Positions 22,953-35,036 are shown, counted from the first letter of the stretch. The stretch: 64,000 bases of DNA from Protopterus annectens (GCF_019279795.1 NC_056743.1:627996019-628060018); one strand, 5' to 3'. The notes: generated by a model from the sequence alone, not told the origin. Translations and numbers: made by a program.

Positions 22953-24946
22953 GGAGGAAGGCACAGAACAGCCCTCTTCCAACACATTCAGGATAGCGCA
23001 GATAAAACCTGCCCTGGCCCTGGAAATAACATCCAATGTATAATGCTATCAAAGTATGAACAAATGGCCAAGTGGCAGCCTCAAGCATGGAACTGATGTC
23101 TAAACCCTTGAAAAGGGCATTAGAAGAAGCAACTGCCCTAGTAGAATGTGCTTTTATAGATGAAGAAAGACATTTGCCATAAAATGAAAAACAAAAGAAA
23201 ATGGCCTTAGAGATTCAGGAAGAGGTGGCTTGCTTGGAAATAGCCAAACCCGAAGTCCTGAGATGAAAGGAAGCAAGAAAGTTGCTCAGACTTGTGAATA
23301 AACTTTGTTTTATCCAAAAAATATCTGAGCTGTCTATGTAGGTGCAAGGTGTGAAGAACCGTCTCACTGGCAGACTGCAGGGAAGGAAAAAAAGGAAGGG
23401 AGTTGAACAGACTGATTAAGGGACAACTTACTAACCACCTTGGGCATAAAAGAAGGATTAAAAAGAAGAAACACCCTGTCTCTGTGAAAAATTAAAAAAA
23501 GGAGGAATGGCCATATCAGCATGAAGTTCAGACACTCTCTTGGCAGAACTAAGAGCCAACAGCAGAACATGATTCTAAGTACAAAGTTGTAAGGACGTTG
23601 AACTAAGAGGTTCAAAAGGAGGCTGAATACATTTTTCAAGTACAAGATGGAGGTCCCAAGAAAGTGGAATAGGCTGTTCTTGGGGTCCTGATATGGAGAA
23701 CACCTTTAAGAAATTTCTTGACCCAAATCAAGAGGTCAAAGGAGGGGGTTCAATGGCAAACAATCAAAGATTGCTGACAAGTGAGCTTTAACTGAAGAAT
23801 ATGCCAAGCAAGCATGAAGCAGATCACACAAGTAAGAGAGAACCATAGCAACCCCCACTGAAAAAGGATCCTGATGGCAACAGAGACACCAAACAGAAAG
23901 TCTTTTCTATTTAGACATACATGATTTTCTGTTGTGGGTTTCCTTGCCTCCTGCAGAACTTGAAGCATTTTCTCAGAAAAGAGGTCTCTAAAAGGGATCA
24001 AAACTCTGCCACCCACAGTGTTATTTGAAGAGTAGACAGGTGAGGATAGGAACGAGATCCCTTGTCTTGTGTGGGAAGATCAACTCAGTGAGGTAACTTG
24101 TGGTGATTACCCCTGACCAGATGAATAAAAATGGAACCAGTGCTGTCTTGGCCAGAAGGGAGTCACCAACAAGATTTTGGGAGAGTCCAGCTTTATCTTG
24201 AGCAGAACTCTTTGCAGAAGGGAGAAAAGGCATACAGAAACATTCCCTTACAAGGAAAATACAGGGCATCCACTTTCCAACTCAGAGGGTTTGGTACTCT
24301 CAAACAGAATGTCTGTTCAGAGGTGAGTCAAAAATATCTACTGGAGGAATACCCCACTGATGGATTATGTTCAGAAACACATCTCTGTGACGGATCCATT
24401 TGTGAGCCTGTATTCTGGACTTGCTCAGAGAATCTGCCACTAGATTGTGCTCTGTAGGAATGTAAACCACCTGAAAAGTCACTTGATAACTAACAGACAG
24501 ATCCCAGCCTGAGGTGTAAGTCTATAAAAGAGATAAGACCTTGTACCACCCTCCAGTGCTTGTTGACATATCACACCACAGTGGTATTGTCTGTGTAGAT
24601 TTTTAGGGGCCCAGGGAGAAAGAGGGAATGAAAAACATGTACAGCCTGAAGTAGAGCATTCATCTATTTTACATTGCTATGGTCTGACCTCTGATGAGGA
24701 GGCCAGAGACAGCAGATTTTCAGAGGGCCATAGGAAGCACCCACCTCAGATCTGAGGAGTCAGTAAACAGTTCTTGGGAAGGAAATGGAGCATGACAGGG
24801 CAGTCCCAGACTGAGAGAAATTTGCTGAATCTACCACTGGAGCTTGAGCTTGAGACAAGGAAGCAGAGGAACAGGGAATTCCAGGGGTGGCAATGTTGAA
24901 GCCACACTGATCTGATGTACCATTGGAGCTTCCTCATATTTTGCAA
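22870..24946 (-). pseudogene. DIRS RNase H and tyrosine recombinase remnants
   Basis: Read on the minus strand, an RNase H-like part carries IYTDNTTVV (about 24,575-24,605). It is followed by VVYIPTEHNLVADSLSKSRI with WGIPPVDIF (24,300-24,482), the usual DIRS RNase H end. The tyrosine recombinase follows. Its C-terminal signature IKAHSTRAVASS lies at about 23,120-23,155, and the nucleophile region AATWPFVHTLIALY lies at about 23,030-23,085. Multiple stops and frameshifts separate these blocks, so nothing is translatable as one product. In the family this enzyme inserts a circular cDNA. Confidence 0.8.
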
Positions 24947-27120
24947 TACAAAAAATAAGAAAACAAAGAGGAAAAGTAGAAAAGAGGATTAGTCATGGAG
25001 AAGTTAAAGAAACAGGAACTGAGGTTACGGATTACCTGCAAAGTGAAGGATTTAGTGTAGAAATTTTAATTCAGATAGCAACACAACAGAATAGATGAAT
25101 GGACACCCAAATTAAGGAGAAACCAGTGGAGTGGGAAGCATCTAATCAGTTGACATATGAAGATACTTTGGAGCCTCCCATAAGAAACCAGTACAAATGT
25201 ATAGCTGGAGCTATACAGTATGAGAAAGAACAGGAAACTGACAAATTTTAACACAGTGAACATATTGGAGTGATAGACCAGTGAGTTCCCACATAAAAGA
25301 TCAATGGATGAGACTGGGCGAAACTGAAAAGAATATGGCACAGGAAGATGCTCTGGAACTTTCTATAAAATGCCCACAGGAAATAGAGAATAAAATTTGC
25401 CCTCAGGTTAGAAGAAAATGATCTAAGAGAAGAGTTGCTTGATTTAATAGAGATGGATAGACATAGTAAGATCAATGAAAGAAATAAACTGCAGAAGGTT
25501 AATAAAACCCAAAAAGTTAGAAGTCTGATAAAACAAATGAACATGTAATTAGGACTGTCCATAGAGATCCATGCTATATAACAGAAGTAAGTAGGATGCA
25601 TTGCTGTGCAGCCAAATTAATAATAGATAAAGTCCTACCACAAGAACACAGGGTAGTAAGGGAAAGGATGGAGAGAAACTGAATACCATCATGGAAGTAC
25701 CGAACAGAGAAAACTATAAAGCAATTAAGGCAACAAGTGTCACTGTTAGAAGAGTATAGAAGAGGATAACAGTTCAACAAAAATACTCAGAAAGGTAGAC
25801 GTGATAAAAGCAATGAGCAGTATTATAATGGATCAGGATTTATCATGCAGTATCCCAAATAATAAACTAAAAATATCAGCACTGGCAGAAAAACTTAGAA
25901 GACACACAGATAAATAAATATAAAGGAAAAGTACAAAATAAGCAATTTATTGATGACCCAAAAAGTTTTATAGATAATTGGGAAACAAGGTAAAAGGAAC
26001 TGAAAGACCACCAAAAACAGAAGAAGAAGAAATAGACACATTATGGAGACATATTTATGAAGATCCTGTGCAACATAACAAATGTGCTAAATGGATAGAA
26101 GAAGTAAAAGAAAGATCAAGAAGTTCAAATGTACAGGATATGAAATGGGATGAAGTAATGGCCAGAGAGCTTGAAACAAAGTTAAGAAAAGCTTCCAAAG
26201 AAAACCAAAATCACAGATAATGGAAGCAAGTGCTGTAGAAAAGACCATAAACTGTAAGAACACAGCACAGACAGCACAACGAATTACAGCACACTGGTTT
26301 ATTCAGAGACAGCACTCCACAAAGAGGAGTTACTTTGTGGAGTGCTGTCTCTGAATAAACCATTGTGCTGTAATTTGTTGGGCTGTCTGTGCTGTGTTCT
26401 TCAAGTTAAGAAAAGCCTCTAATTGGAGAACCCCAGGCCTAGATGCAGTACCTAACTTCTGGCTAAAAGCATTAACATCTTTCCATGAAGATTTAGCCAC
26501 AAGTAAGAACTAGACACCAGCATGGCTAACAACAAGAAAAACAATGCTCCTACTTAAGAGTGAACCTGCAAGCTACCCTAAAAACTATAGACCAATAGCT
26601 TGCCTTCCAGCGATGTATAAACTATACACAGGAATTGATGCCAACAGAGTTTATAGTCATTTAGAAGAAAACTCAATTATGGCACTAGAACAAAAGGATA
26701 ATAAAAGAAAGTCATATTGAACAAAGGATAATCTGTTGTTAAATAAAGTCATAGTGGAGAACTTTAAAAAGGGGAAGAATGTTAAGTATGACATGGATTG
26801 ACTACAAAAAAGCATCTGATATTATCTCACATTCGTGGATAAAACAGTGTTTAAAATATGTAAAATACACCCTACACTTATAAACTACATCACAGCGACC
26901 AAGAAACAGTGGCAAAGCACTTTGCAGTTAAGCCATGATAAAGGACAAATTATTATTCCAGGGATAAAAATTCAAAGGGGAATATTCAAGGGTAACTCTC
27001 TGTCATAACTGCTCTTTTGCCTTGCCCTTAACCCATTATGCTGTCTGCTTAACAGTTTAGGTCATGGGTATAATTTGGCTCCCAGAAAACAAGAAAGTGT
27101 GAAGACTTCTCATCTTCTCT
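24947..27120 (+). pseudogene. R4/Dong-clade LINE, truncated RT pseudogene
   Basis: Plus-strand translations read like an R4-clade LINE. EEEEIDTLWRHIYEDPVQHN and CAKWIEEVK lie in the open frame 25,978-26,220. After an insertion, NWRTPGLDAVPNFWLKAL, PKNYRPIACLPAMYKLYTG and a diverged D-(Y/L)-KKA box follow, ending near a HLLFV string at about 27,110. Stops occur throughout. R4 elements have one ORF with an RT and a C-terminal restriction-like endonuclease. Here the sequence stops just before the catalytic FADD box, so the RT core and endonuclease are absent. The 5' part (24,950-25,950) is AT/AG-rich and fragmentary. Confidence 0.75.
26179..26416. mobile_element. Palindromic insertion with target-site duplication inside the R4 LINE
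   Basis: AAGTTAAGAAAAGC occurs at 26,179-26,192 and again at 26,403-26,416, and the R4 reading frame (LRKAS then NWRTPG) resumes exactly across the pair. The 210-bp insert has 63 bp of unique sequence followed by a 146-bp palindrome (26,256-26,401). The palindrome's arms start AAGAACACAGCACAGACAGC and end GCTGTCTGTGCTGTGTTCTT, with about three mismatches. One arm contains CTGAATAAACC-TGTGCTG, resembling PLE termini elsewhere in the window. A 14-bp duplication fits target-primed insertion. PLE origin is inference. Confidence 0.8.
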
Positions 27121-27124
27121 TTGT

Positions 27125-28225
27125 AGCACCATTTTTGGATGTCAGAGGCTTGGCAGCAATCCCATTTAAAGTACTCCCTCATACAAGCAACAGTATTTCC
27201 AAAGGATAATTCTTTAAAGGGGGAACTGAGGAATCTTCTTCCTCTCAGTCAGAGTCAAGAGGAGAAGAGATTTGAAAGGAGTAAACTAGGGATTCCTCTC
27301 CAGAATCTAGGTCCTTATCTGAGGAATCCAATTCTCTTGTCCTCTTAACAGGAGTGGAAGACCAGGGAGGAGTAGGAACTGAAATCTCCTGAGGGGTTTT
27401 TAAGGCCATCAAGGCTTTGAAAAGCCTTGGGTAAAATCTTGTGCTTCATGTTGGAGATCTTTAGCATAAGAAGTAATATTTTTAGTTTTTTGCTTTTTCT
27501 TAAGAGGACGTCCAGCCAAACGATCCTTGTCAGTTCGATCCCATGGCAAGAATCAATAAGTATACTGGGAGCCTCCTTCCAGACTAAGATTTGTGGTATC
27601 CCCCTCAGTCCCTCAGAAAAATTTAGCCATAGTTCCCCTTCAATGTCTGAAGCAGACATCTGAAAAGCCTGTGAGGACATTTGAGAATTCAAATCAATGT
27701 TGGCTTTTAATGGGGTTGTGCCAAAGGAATCCAGTGCAAGCATCAGATGGTCTTTAGGGCTTTCACTAGCTTTGAGAGAGAGATGTCTGGTGGATGTTGG
27801 ACAGCAACCAAACAGGTCTAGAATTCTTGACCTTCTTCTTAGAAGATGGCTGTCCCTCAGGATGGGAGGATTCTGCCACAGCACCCTGATCCAACAATTT
27901 AAGACATTGGTTCTCTAGGTATATGGAGAGAGAAGACAAGCAACTATGGAGGTCTTAGGGAAAAATGCTTGCTTCAGATAGAGCACTGTGTATGGTCGTG
28001 GGCAGCAACTTGGCAAAAAAGACACTATTCATTATGGCCTTTATGGGGAATCTGTTTCTTACATTGACTTTTTCCCTTCTTGGATGACATGAACACAAGG
28101 AAGCAACAAAATGAAAAATAGAAAAGAAACCCCAATGGCGCAGTTATCTGAAAATGGCTTGGTAACCAGCACAGCAGCAGGGCATTCAGACCAATGTTCA
28201 GTAATGGCATTCAGACTGGCAGCAA
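27125..28225 (-). pseudogene. DIRS gag-like ORF remnant
   Basis: The longest open part is 27,345-27,884 on the minus strand (179 codons: SLKASESPKDHLMLALDSFG ... NFSEGLRGIPQILVWKEAPS). Its continuation on both sides is stop-riddled. Position upstream of the RNase H/recombinase remnants and inside the right terminal repeat supports ORF1 (gag-like) of the DIRS element. There is no recognisable zinc knuckle, and the function of DIRS gag-like proteins is known only by analogy. Confidence 0.55.
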
Positions 28226-28310
28226 AGAAGTTCTGAGTATTTGCATCTGTACGTCACCTTTATGCCCTACGCGGGAAGCATACATGTGATGTATGATGCT
28301 TCAGAGAACA

Positions 28311-28924
28311 TAGAAAGCACAGAGTAGTCCTTAACAAAAGGTCATTTTATTACCCCTTCATGTCCACTTGTGGATCATTATCTAACCTTGGCTGGCTACC
28401 CATTTCTTAAAGAGACCCTAATCATTAGAATTTTCATGCATATAATCTCTTCTGCAAAATAACACTATCCCTCACTTGCTGCCCATCTCTCTCGAATAAC
28501 CACTTTATATTCCCTATGTCCACAATAACAGTGTACTGATTGGACCTGCCAGTAACACCTACATGTGTGACTGACCTCAGTTTGCATGGAGTCCCTGACA
28601 CTCACATGACAAACTCCTCGTTAATCACACAACAATTACTCCATAATAAAAAATTTTAAGAAAGGCACCCTGAACTACCAAGTTCATTCCTCCTGCATGT
28701 TTCACCACTGGTACCCCATGACTACTGTTGCTTCCTAATTTTTGTGACTCCTTCTTTCACAGATAATATCTAAATGCATATACTATATCCATACATAAGT
28801 ATTCACATTTTTACTGAGACTGGCTCCATGCTTTCAATTTATATAACCTTATATTGCATATCTGTTGTATGATATCGCCCAACATCATTAATACTTTTAC
28901 CCCATGCTGTATTTTATATTATAC
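28311..28924. other. Spacer without recognised feature
   Basis: No gene or repeat assignment was possible. Confidence 0.3.
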
Positions 28925-28929
28925 TGAGA

Positions 28930-29085
28930 CATGTGTGAATGGGCGTACCTTTGTTGAAGGTTGTGCATCAGGGCTGGTAACTCGGCACGTAAAAATCAAC
29001 TACCAATTGTTAGCGGACTGGAGTTCCGCTGTGGTGACCCCCTAACCGGGAAAAGCCGAAAGACACAACAACAACAACAACAACT
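28930..29085 (+). mobile_element. tRNA-SINE 3' part, head missing
   Basis: GTGTGAATGGGCGTACCTTT ... TTAGCGGACTGGAGTTCCGC ... CCTAACCGGGAAAAGCCGAA matches the 3' two-thirds of the full copy at 49.44-49.72 kb and ends in (CAA)n at 29,067-29,084. The tRNA-like head is absent, so this is a 5'-truncated copy. Confidence 0.8.
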
Positions 29086-32000
29086 GATTGTTTTTTTATA
29101 TTACATGGTACCAATTGCTTTTACTTGGAAAAGACAGACTTCAACTCTGGTATGGATTGTGGCTGAAAATGCTCCCTGCACCACTGATCTTCTCTATTTA
29201 ACAAATAAAAATTATATTTTTTTTTGCGGGGGGGGGGGGGAGCGACAAACTGCTTTGTCCAGGAAGTCATGAAGGTTCATGCAAAAGAGTATACAGCATT
29301 TGTTTTCAAGTATGACCTTTTGGGAATGTAGCAAAGAAAGTGTGGCTAATGTTCTGATAAAAGTAAGTTTTGTTGCCTTTGACAGGGATGGGGGGTACAG
29401 AACATTTAAATATGCTTTTGTTAACTGACACTACTCTGAGCCACACTGTTTTCTCACAATAAATATAAATCCTTCCCAGGATGCAATCAAGAATATCCAC
29501 ACGACTTTCCTTCTGACAGCCAGCAAGGATGCATTTCTTAGAAACAGATAAATCACTGTCCATGGAAGTTAATTGCAATGAATTAGAATTCTGCAGCCTT
29601 GTATAAAGGGTACGTGTCTCATGATGGGTGGCAAATTATGGACAGAAAAAAAAAATCTTTATCAAAAGAGGGAATGCAAAGTAAAAAACAAAAAAACAAA
29701 AAGCAGATTTTCATATTCCTACATAAACTTACTGTAGTCATTATTTTCTTCCACATCCCTGCTTTTTTCAGCACTAAAGGACCAATCGCAAACTGTCACG
29801 TCAGATAAAACTCAATGTTTTGCATGCCACTGCATTAACGCAGACTCCTGGATATGGTTTATCACAATAACGACATAGTTGCATTGAAAATCCTGTGAAA
29901 TGGCAAGAAAGACAGCACAGTAACCCTGTGATATGCTCTGTGCCTCACCGATCCCAGACACAGTTTTTATTCCTGATACGTGGTCAGTGTGTGTGTGGTG
30001 TTTGTGCATTCTGCCAAGTCTGCATGGGCTTTTTCTGGGTACTAAGCTTTCTTCACACCTTCCAAAAACATGTTGGTTGGCTGCTACCCTTCCCCTTGAA
30101 GCCTAAGTTGTGCCACAAATAGTCTCGCACACTAACCCAGTTAATGAATGATAGTTAAATAATTAATGCACACATGAAAAAAGATCAAATCCATTGCAGT
30201 ATTGACCCAGAGTAAAAATCTGAAGAAATTCAGGGACATATATGGCATTTTCCAAAAGATTTTTGGGAATAAACATTTTTTAATCTTCATTTTTGATTTG
30301 TCTAGATCTCAAGAACAAGCATTACTGCTTCAAATGTCATCTACTATCAACATTTATCACATAAATTAATTTATATCTAAACATTGTACATCATATTTCC
30401 TGCATAATGCTTGCCAGAAAACTACAGAACTTTTTTTCTGTTGCTATTTAAGGAAATTTAAATGAAAGGGAAGTTGACTGTAAATAAAAGATGGTGTATA
30501 AGGTAAGCATGTTGGCAGATTTTTTCAATGAATGGATATAATTTTGTCAAGTGTAGAAAATGATCCTCCATCTTTTTACTTTTTTGGCATCAAAGCTGAG
30601 TGTATAACCTGCTGGTCACTCTCCTTATAGAACCAACAATAACGTATATATACGTTATAACGTGTATATACGTAATATACAGCATAAAGTTCATACTAAA
30701 CATGAACAGGTGCATAGAAAATATGCCCTATAGAAATTGTAAGTTTTACTTTTTGTTATTGTGATTATAAATGTATAGCTGTCATGTGCTTGCATATACT
30801 GTATTTATGTACAATAGTACTGTGAATTTAAGAAATTATATATGCCACAGTGCATTGAGTCTAGTCTGCCAGATACCAGTGTGTTTGTGATGAGTGAAGA
30901 TGCTAACATTTTGTACAATGTTAAAGTTGCTGTTCTACTTAAATGCTGATGTATCCTGACTTCATGAAGATGACTGAGTAATAAAAGGTACACATTGTTA
31001 GTTATACTCATGTGTACAGAATTTGAACACCACATTATATCTTTATTCTTCTGTTAGGCCCTGCTAAATTCTTTGTTTTACACTTTGTTTACCTTTTTAT
31101 GACAAAGAAGTTTCTTCCATTCTTAGTCTGTGCAGCACTGTTAACATCCTTAAAGCCTTTGGAAGACTGTTGTTTCAGAAGCTGCCTGCACTGATATTAC
31201 CTATTTTCTTAGGTTATAAATGCCTCCGATTGCCACCAAAATCATAATGTATAGGGGATGCTAATTTCTTATAAAGGACAAATGCCACAACAAACTGTCA
31301 CAACTTGAGCATCTCTATGAAGATAAAAATGCCATGGTTAACAATGTTGTTCTGTGTCCTTTTCTAAAACATGTAAAACATCCTGTTTTTCAGTTTTAAA
31401 TCAAGGATAAGGCAGTTTTGTTTCTTTGTTCTTAGTTAAAGTGAAAAGAAGTGTATTTAAATAAAAATATACTAAAGGAGATCTTTACACAAAGGACCCC
31501 CTAGTGTCATTATGAGGACAGCTTATAAACATCTAATGATGCATTTGAACCTTAATACCTGTACCATTTTAGTAGGTAAGAAGTTGTTACAGTAGAATGT
31601 TGGAACTGTAGTGGTTTAACTACAGCATGGAGAAATACATCGTAACTGGACTTAGGTCAATCAATGAAAAGCAGCTGAATTAACTGTTTAATTAACCACA
31701 ATTTATGTTGCTGAGTTTCATGATTGATTACCATGGGGTTTTATAATTAATAATTAATTCAGTTGCAGAAAACATGCCATAGACGGTTTCTTTATGTAAA
31801 GGGCCTTTGAGCAACTCTTCTTCAATTAAACATTACCATTAAAAAAATATTTTATTTTACAGAATATTACCCTTAAAATAATTATATATTGATATAACTA
31901 TTCACTTTTGGTGATGTTAACTTTTATAAATTTAAATCCTATATCTTGATTAGTATAATCACAGCTTGGAGGGATATTTAACACCCCTGCAGAGTAACTC

Positions 32001-33299
32001 TCGCTGGACTCTTTAACATAGAAACATATAAATAATTTATTAATATACTTGAAAGGCTAATAATTCCCCTCTGTCCCACTGTTACATATGAAAACAAATA
32101 ACTAAAAAAACAGGTTACACAATGTACAAATCTATCATGTCCTTTACTTTTTTTGGAAGCTACAGGACTAGTGTTCTGAAAGATTTCAGTAAAACAGTAC
32201 TGAGTACTGAAATGATACATTTTATAATTTCCTTTACTACAATTTTGATGGGCAGTGGCAAAGTGGTGCATTTGTAATTGTGACTGCTTTCCAGCTCTTG
32301 GTTCTGTGATTTTGTTTTTGCGTAGGACGACTTCTCTGTAGTTTCTGTATCCCTATTGTCTCTGCATGCATTTTTGATAGGTACATTGGTTTCCTGCAAC
32401 ATATCTAAAGCAGGCTCTCAGGTGAACTAGCAATTTCTGTACATTGAACACAGCTGTTTCATGTGGCTGTCCTGAAATGAACTAGCATGCTTTCCAGGGC
32501 TAGTTAGATTTGTCTTGAGGTTATTGCTTGCAGGGATAAGGTCTATCTCTCCCATGATCATGAATAAGGTAAAGTGGATATTTCAAAATGAAAGAAAGAA
32601 TGAATAAATAATATTGAGAGGATGGTCTTTGTGTCCCCCTAGATTTGATGATTCATATAATGACTGAGATGACTACTGTTAGGATGGCAGCTAAGTGCAA
32701 AAAGCACTTTTTCAGGTAAGATCACTGAAGGAAGCATTCTTTTGGGTATTGCTGTTCACATTTAATGAGGTACAGATTCTAAGACTTGAGTTCATTCATT
32801 AGGACTGGCTAATGCAGAGTTTTCACCAATGTCAGCAGAATATTTCCTTCTCGTAATATATCTATGAATGGGATAATGAAGTCCATGAAATGAGAAGGGT
32901 GTTAAACACTTTGGCCAGTCTGGATGCTCTGATGGTCTTTCTCTAGGACATATCTCTTTCTCTGAGTGAGTATCAAAAATAATTTCTAATAAGCCCTGTT
33001 TAATGTCCTTAGCATCCCATACATACTTGAAGAAAAGTAGGGTTTATACAATAATCAGAAAGCAGACTACCCTAGGAACTAGATAAGGTCCTCAATGACA
33101 TTGTATGGAACCTTTCTGTGTACTTGTAATCGACTACCTCTCCCAACTTCACAAGAGAAAGGGATTAAAACATTTTCTACTGTTAGGAGTATTGCTTGGG
33201 TGGGGTGGGAGAGATAATTGCTGAGGATCCTAAATCTGACTTGGGTTCTTCTCCTGTCATTGAAGGACCTATAAAACAATGGAGTAGTATAAGTTGGAA
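29086..33299. other. Unique-looking AT-rich DNA with candidate conserved non-coding segments
   Basis: No exon or named repeat is recognised over 4.2 kb. Segments 29,300-29,585, 30,180-30,500 and 31,430-31,810 lack simple repeats. The last has clustered homeodomain-like sites (TTAACTGTTTAATTAACC, TGATTGATTACC, AATTAATAATTAATTC). A short perfect palindrome AACGTATATATACGTT lies at 30,641-30,656. A G-run is at 29,226-29,240. Confidence 0.35.
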
Positions 33300-33620
33300 A
33301 GAGTAACAATTTGAAATGTTGGGACCCACTAGAGTGGGTTCTGAAATACGGAGACTGAATGGCTGAAAGATCGGACTTGTATATACTAAGTCCGCAATGT
33401 CATTTCTCGGAATATTCCCTTTTCGCCAAGGTATGGTGATCCCAGAGTTGGTATATATAAGTCTGGGGATGCAGGGAGCTTGTCTCCCAAAAACGAAGTG
33501 TTAAGGAGAAGAATGCTTTTTTGAGTTTCACTCTTCTTCTGAGTTTTTGTTCCTTTTTTTTTTTTTTTGGCTTTTTGGCACTCACATTTCGAGTGCTGAC
33601 ATTTCAATATGGAGCTGCTG
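33300..33620 (+). mobile_element. MITE-like repeat, third copy
   Basis: It contains AGAGTTGGTATATATAAGTC (33,444-33,463), the core shared with the repeats at 13.2, 39.2 and 58.9 kb. It also contains GGAATATTCCCTTTTCGCCA (33,410-33,429), matching AAAAGGGAATACTC of the 13 kb copies in inverse. A near-palindrome GGACTTGTATATACTAAGTCC lies at 33,373-33,393. No transposase is present. Confidence 0.45.
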
Positions 33621-34419
33621 GAAGGTATAGAGTAAACCTAGCAATATGGTGCTCCCATAGTACACAAGCAAAAGTGGGCTTTTGATAGCCTAGATATACT
33701 GTAAGCTCCTCTAAACAAATGATGGCTATCAGAATGGCTAAAATCTTGTCCAAAGCAGAATGGCTAAAGTATTGTCCATGCTGGGGTAACTGACCAAATG
33801 ACACTGTTGAGTTTTAAATCCAGCATGTCATACAATCATCCTTATTCAGTTAAAAATATATCTAGGACATTCTTTAGAGCTCCTCAAGTGAAAATCACTC
33901 TGTTTATTATTTCAAAATAGAGAATGATATCAATACACAATAAAATTAAGAATTTGATTGTAGTAGTCAGACCCTGATCTTTACTGCCAAAAATACTGCT
34001 ACTAGAATTATATTAAGGCAGTTCTCCCATACGCAGTGTATTTTTTACACCTCAAGAGCCCTGCCCAGAAATGGATCCTCTGATTCTTCCCGATTCACCA
34101 TCTAGTATGCATAGCACTGTGAGGTGTGGGTGCTATTACACCCTAGCAAATCCTGTGGGGTTTACCTTTAACACCCTAATCCCAGCCATTCACCTGTGGG
34201 CTGCACCCAAGTGGACTGCAATGCATGGATGGTCTCTTCCTGCTTAAAGCACTGTTAATATCAGAATATGGTGTGTGCATATAACATGAAGATCATAACC
34301 TCCTAGGCACCCTGAGGGAGCTCTGCCTCTCTGAAAAAAATAACACACCCTAGTTAGGCTAAAGAAGCTGGCTATCAGGTATTTTCTTCAACTCTCATGG
34401 AACCAGATCATAGGATTAT
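33621..34419. other. Spacer without recognised gene
   Basis: No gene evident. A CR1-like boundary word (TAGGATTATAGGGTCATAGG) begins the next feature. Confidence 0.3.
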
Positions 34420-34689
34420 AGGGTCATAGGAGGTTACTAGGTTAATGGCCCTTGGGCCTTACAAGCCTAGTAAAGAGTTTATCCCTAAAAAGGAATCCTC
34501 AGTCAGCACCTGTCACCCCTGTCAATGAATGAGGGACAAAGGTGAAACCCCTGGGACAGATTTGTGGTTTCCCATCCACTCATCAAGGTTGCACTTGAAG
34601 AGGGTCAGTGAGGTACTCTGTTTGATATGTATGGGGGAAGTGTATTCCAGAGACGGGGCAGCCCGTCCAGCAGGTTTTGTTGATGTTGA
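34408..34689 (-). mobile_element. CR1-clade LINE 3' end (distal part of interrupted copy)
   Basis: On the minus strand it contains the ORF2 C-terminal region (DNA matching LWN..L....K.S..L..LFK.NLDEWMGN, 34,545-34,690). The 3' UTR follows, ending at the CR1-type short repeat (plus strand ATAGGATTATAGGGTCATAGG, 34,410-34,430). It is continuous with 35,037-35,567 apart from an insertion. Confidence 0.75.
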
Positions 34690-35036
34690 AAAAAAAAAAA
34701 AATTATTTTGTCATCCATATTAGTAAGACAATGTATTATTTACACTACGTTTTGATATTTTCAAATTTGCTTATTGCAATTATTTAATAACTTCTTTAGG
34801 AATATTATCTTGTTATGGATATTTCCTCTGAGATGTGTATTACCTATACTAAAATCTTTTTATCTTTTATGCTCAATGTTTTTGTTTTGTTTTGTTTTGT
34901 TATTTATTTTGTATTCTCTAAACTTGTTATAACCATTGGAGCTTTTCTCTCTGGGCCTCCACTGAAAATGGACATATATCCAGCTGGACTATCCCGGTCA
35001 ACAAATGTAAAATAAATAAATAAAATAAAATAAATG
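34684..35036 (+). mobile_element. LINE 3' fragment inserted into CR1
   Basis: It ends in the recurrent tail GGAGCTTTTCTCTCTGGGCC, then CAGCTGGACTATCCCGGTCA, then (AAATA)n. It interrupts the minus-strand CR1 copy, and the word ATGTTG occurs at both edges (34,684-34,689 and 35,033-35,038), a likely short target-site duplication. The family was not identified. The tail resembles 3' ends of vertebrate L2/L1-type LINEs, but no coding part is present. Confidence 0.6.

Larger units (their letters stand above)
22445..28310 (-). mobile_element. DIRS-1-like tyrosine-recombinase retroelement, split and decayed
   Basis: Inverted terminal repeats are visible. The left end (about 22,595-22,672, CATACATCACACATATGC ... 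AGGGCATAATGGTGACAT ... AAATACTCAG) is matched in inverse by the right end at about 28,226-28,302 (CTGAGTATTTGC ... GTCACCTTTATGCCCT ... GTGATGTATGATG). Between them, read on the minus strand, are gag-like sequence (27,345-27,884 and around it), RNase H and a tyrosine recombinase (below). The reverse transcriptase is missing, replaced by an R4-type LINE. A further inverted pair, 22,467-22,525 against 22,834-22,893, lies where DIRS elements carry their internal complementary region. DIRS elements integrate by recombination through circular intermediates and make no target-site duplication. Confidence 0.8.

Noticed and set aside
27427-27918. Plus-strand frames opposite the DIRS gag region
   Set aside because: They are shadows of the minus-strand gag-like ORF.
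22435-28310. LTR retrotransposon or endogenous retrovirus
   Set aside because: The ends are inverted rather than direct. A tyrosine-recombinase signature (HSTRAVASS) replaces an integrase, and no protease or envelope was seen.
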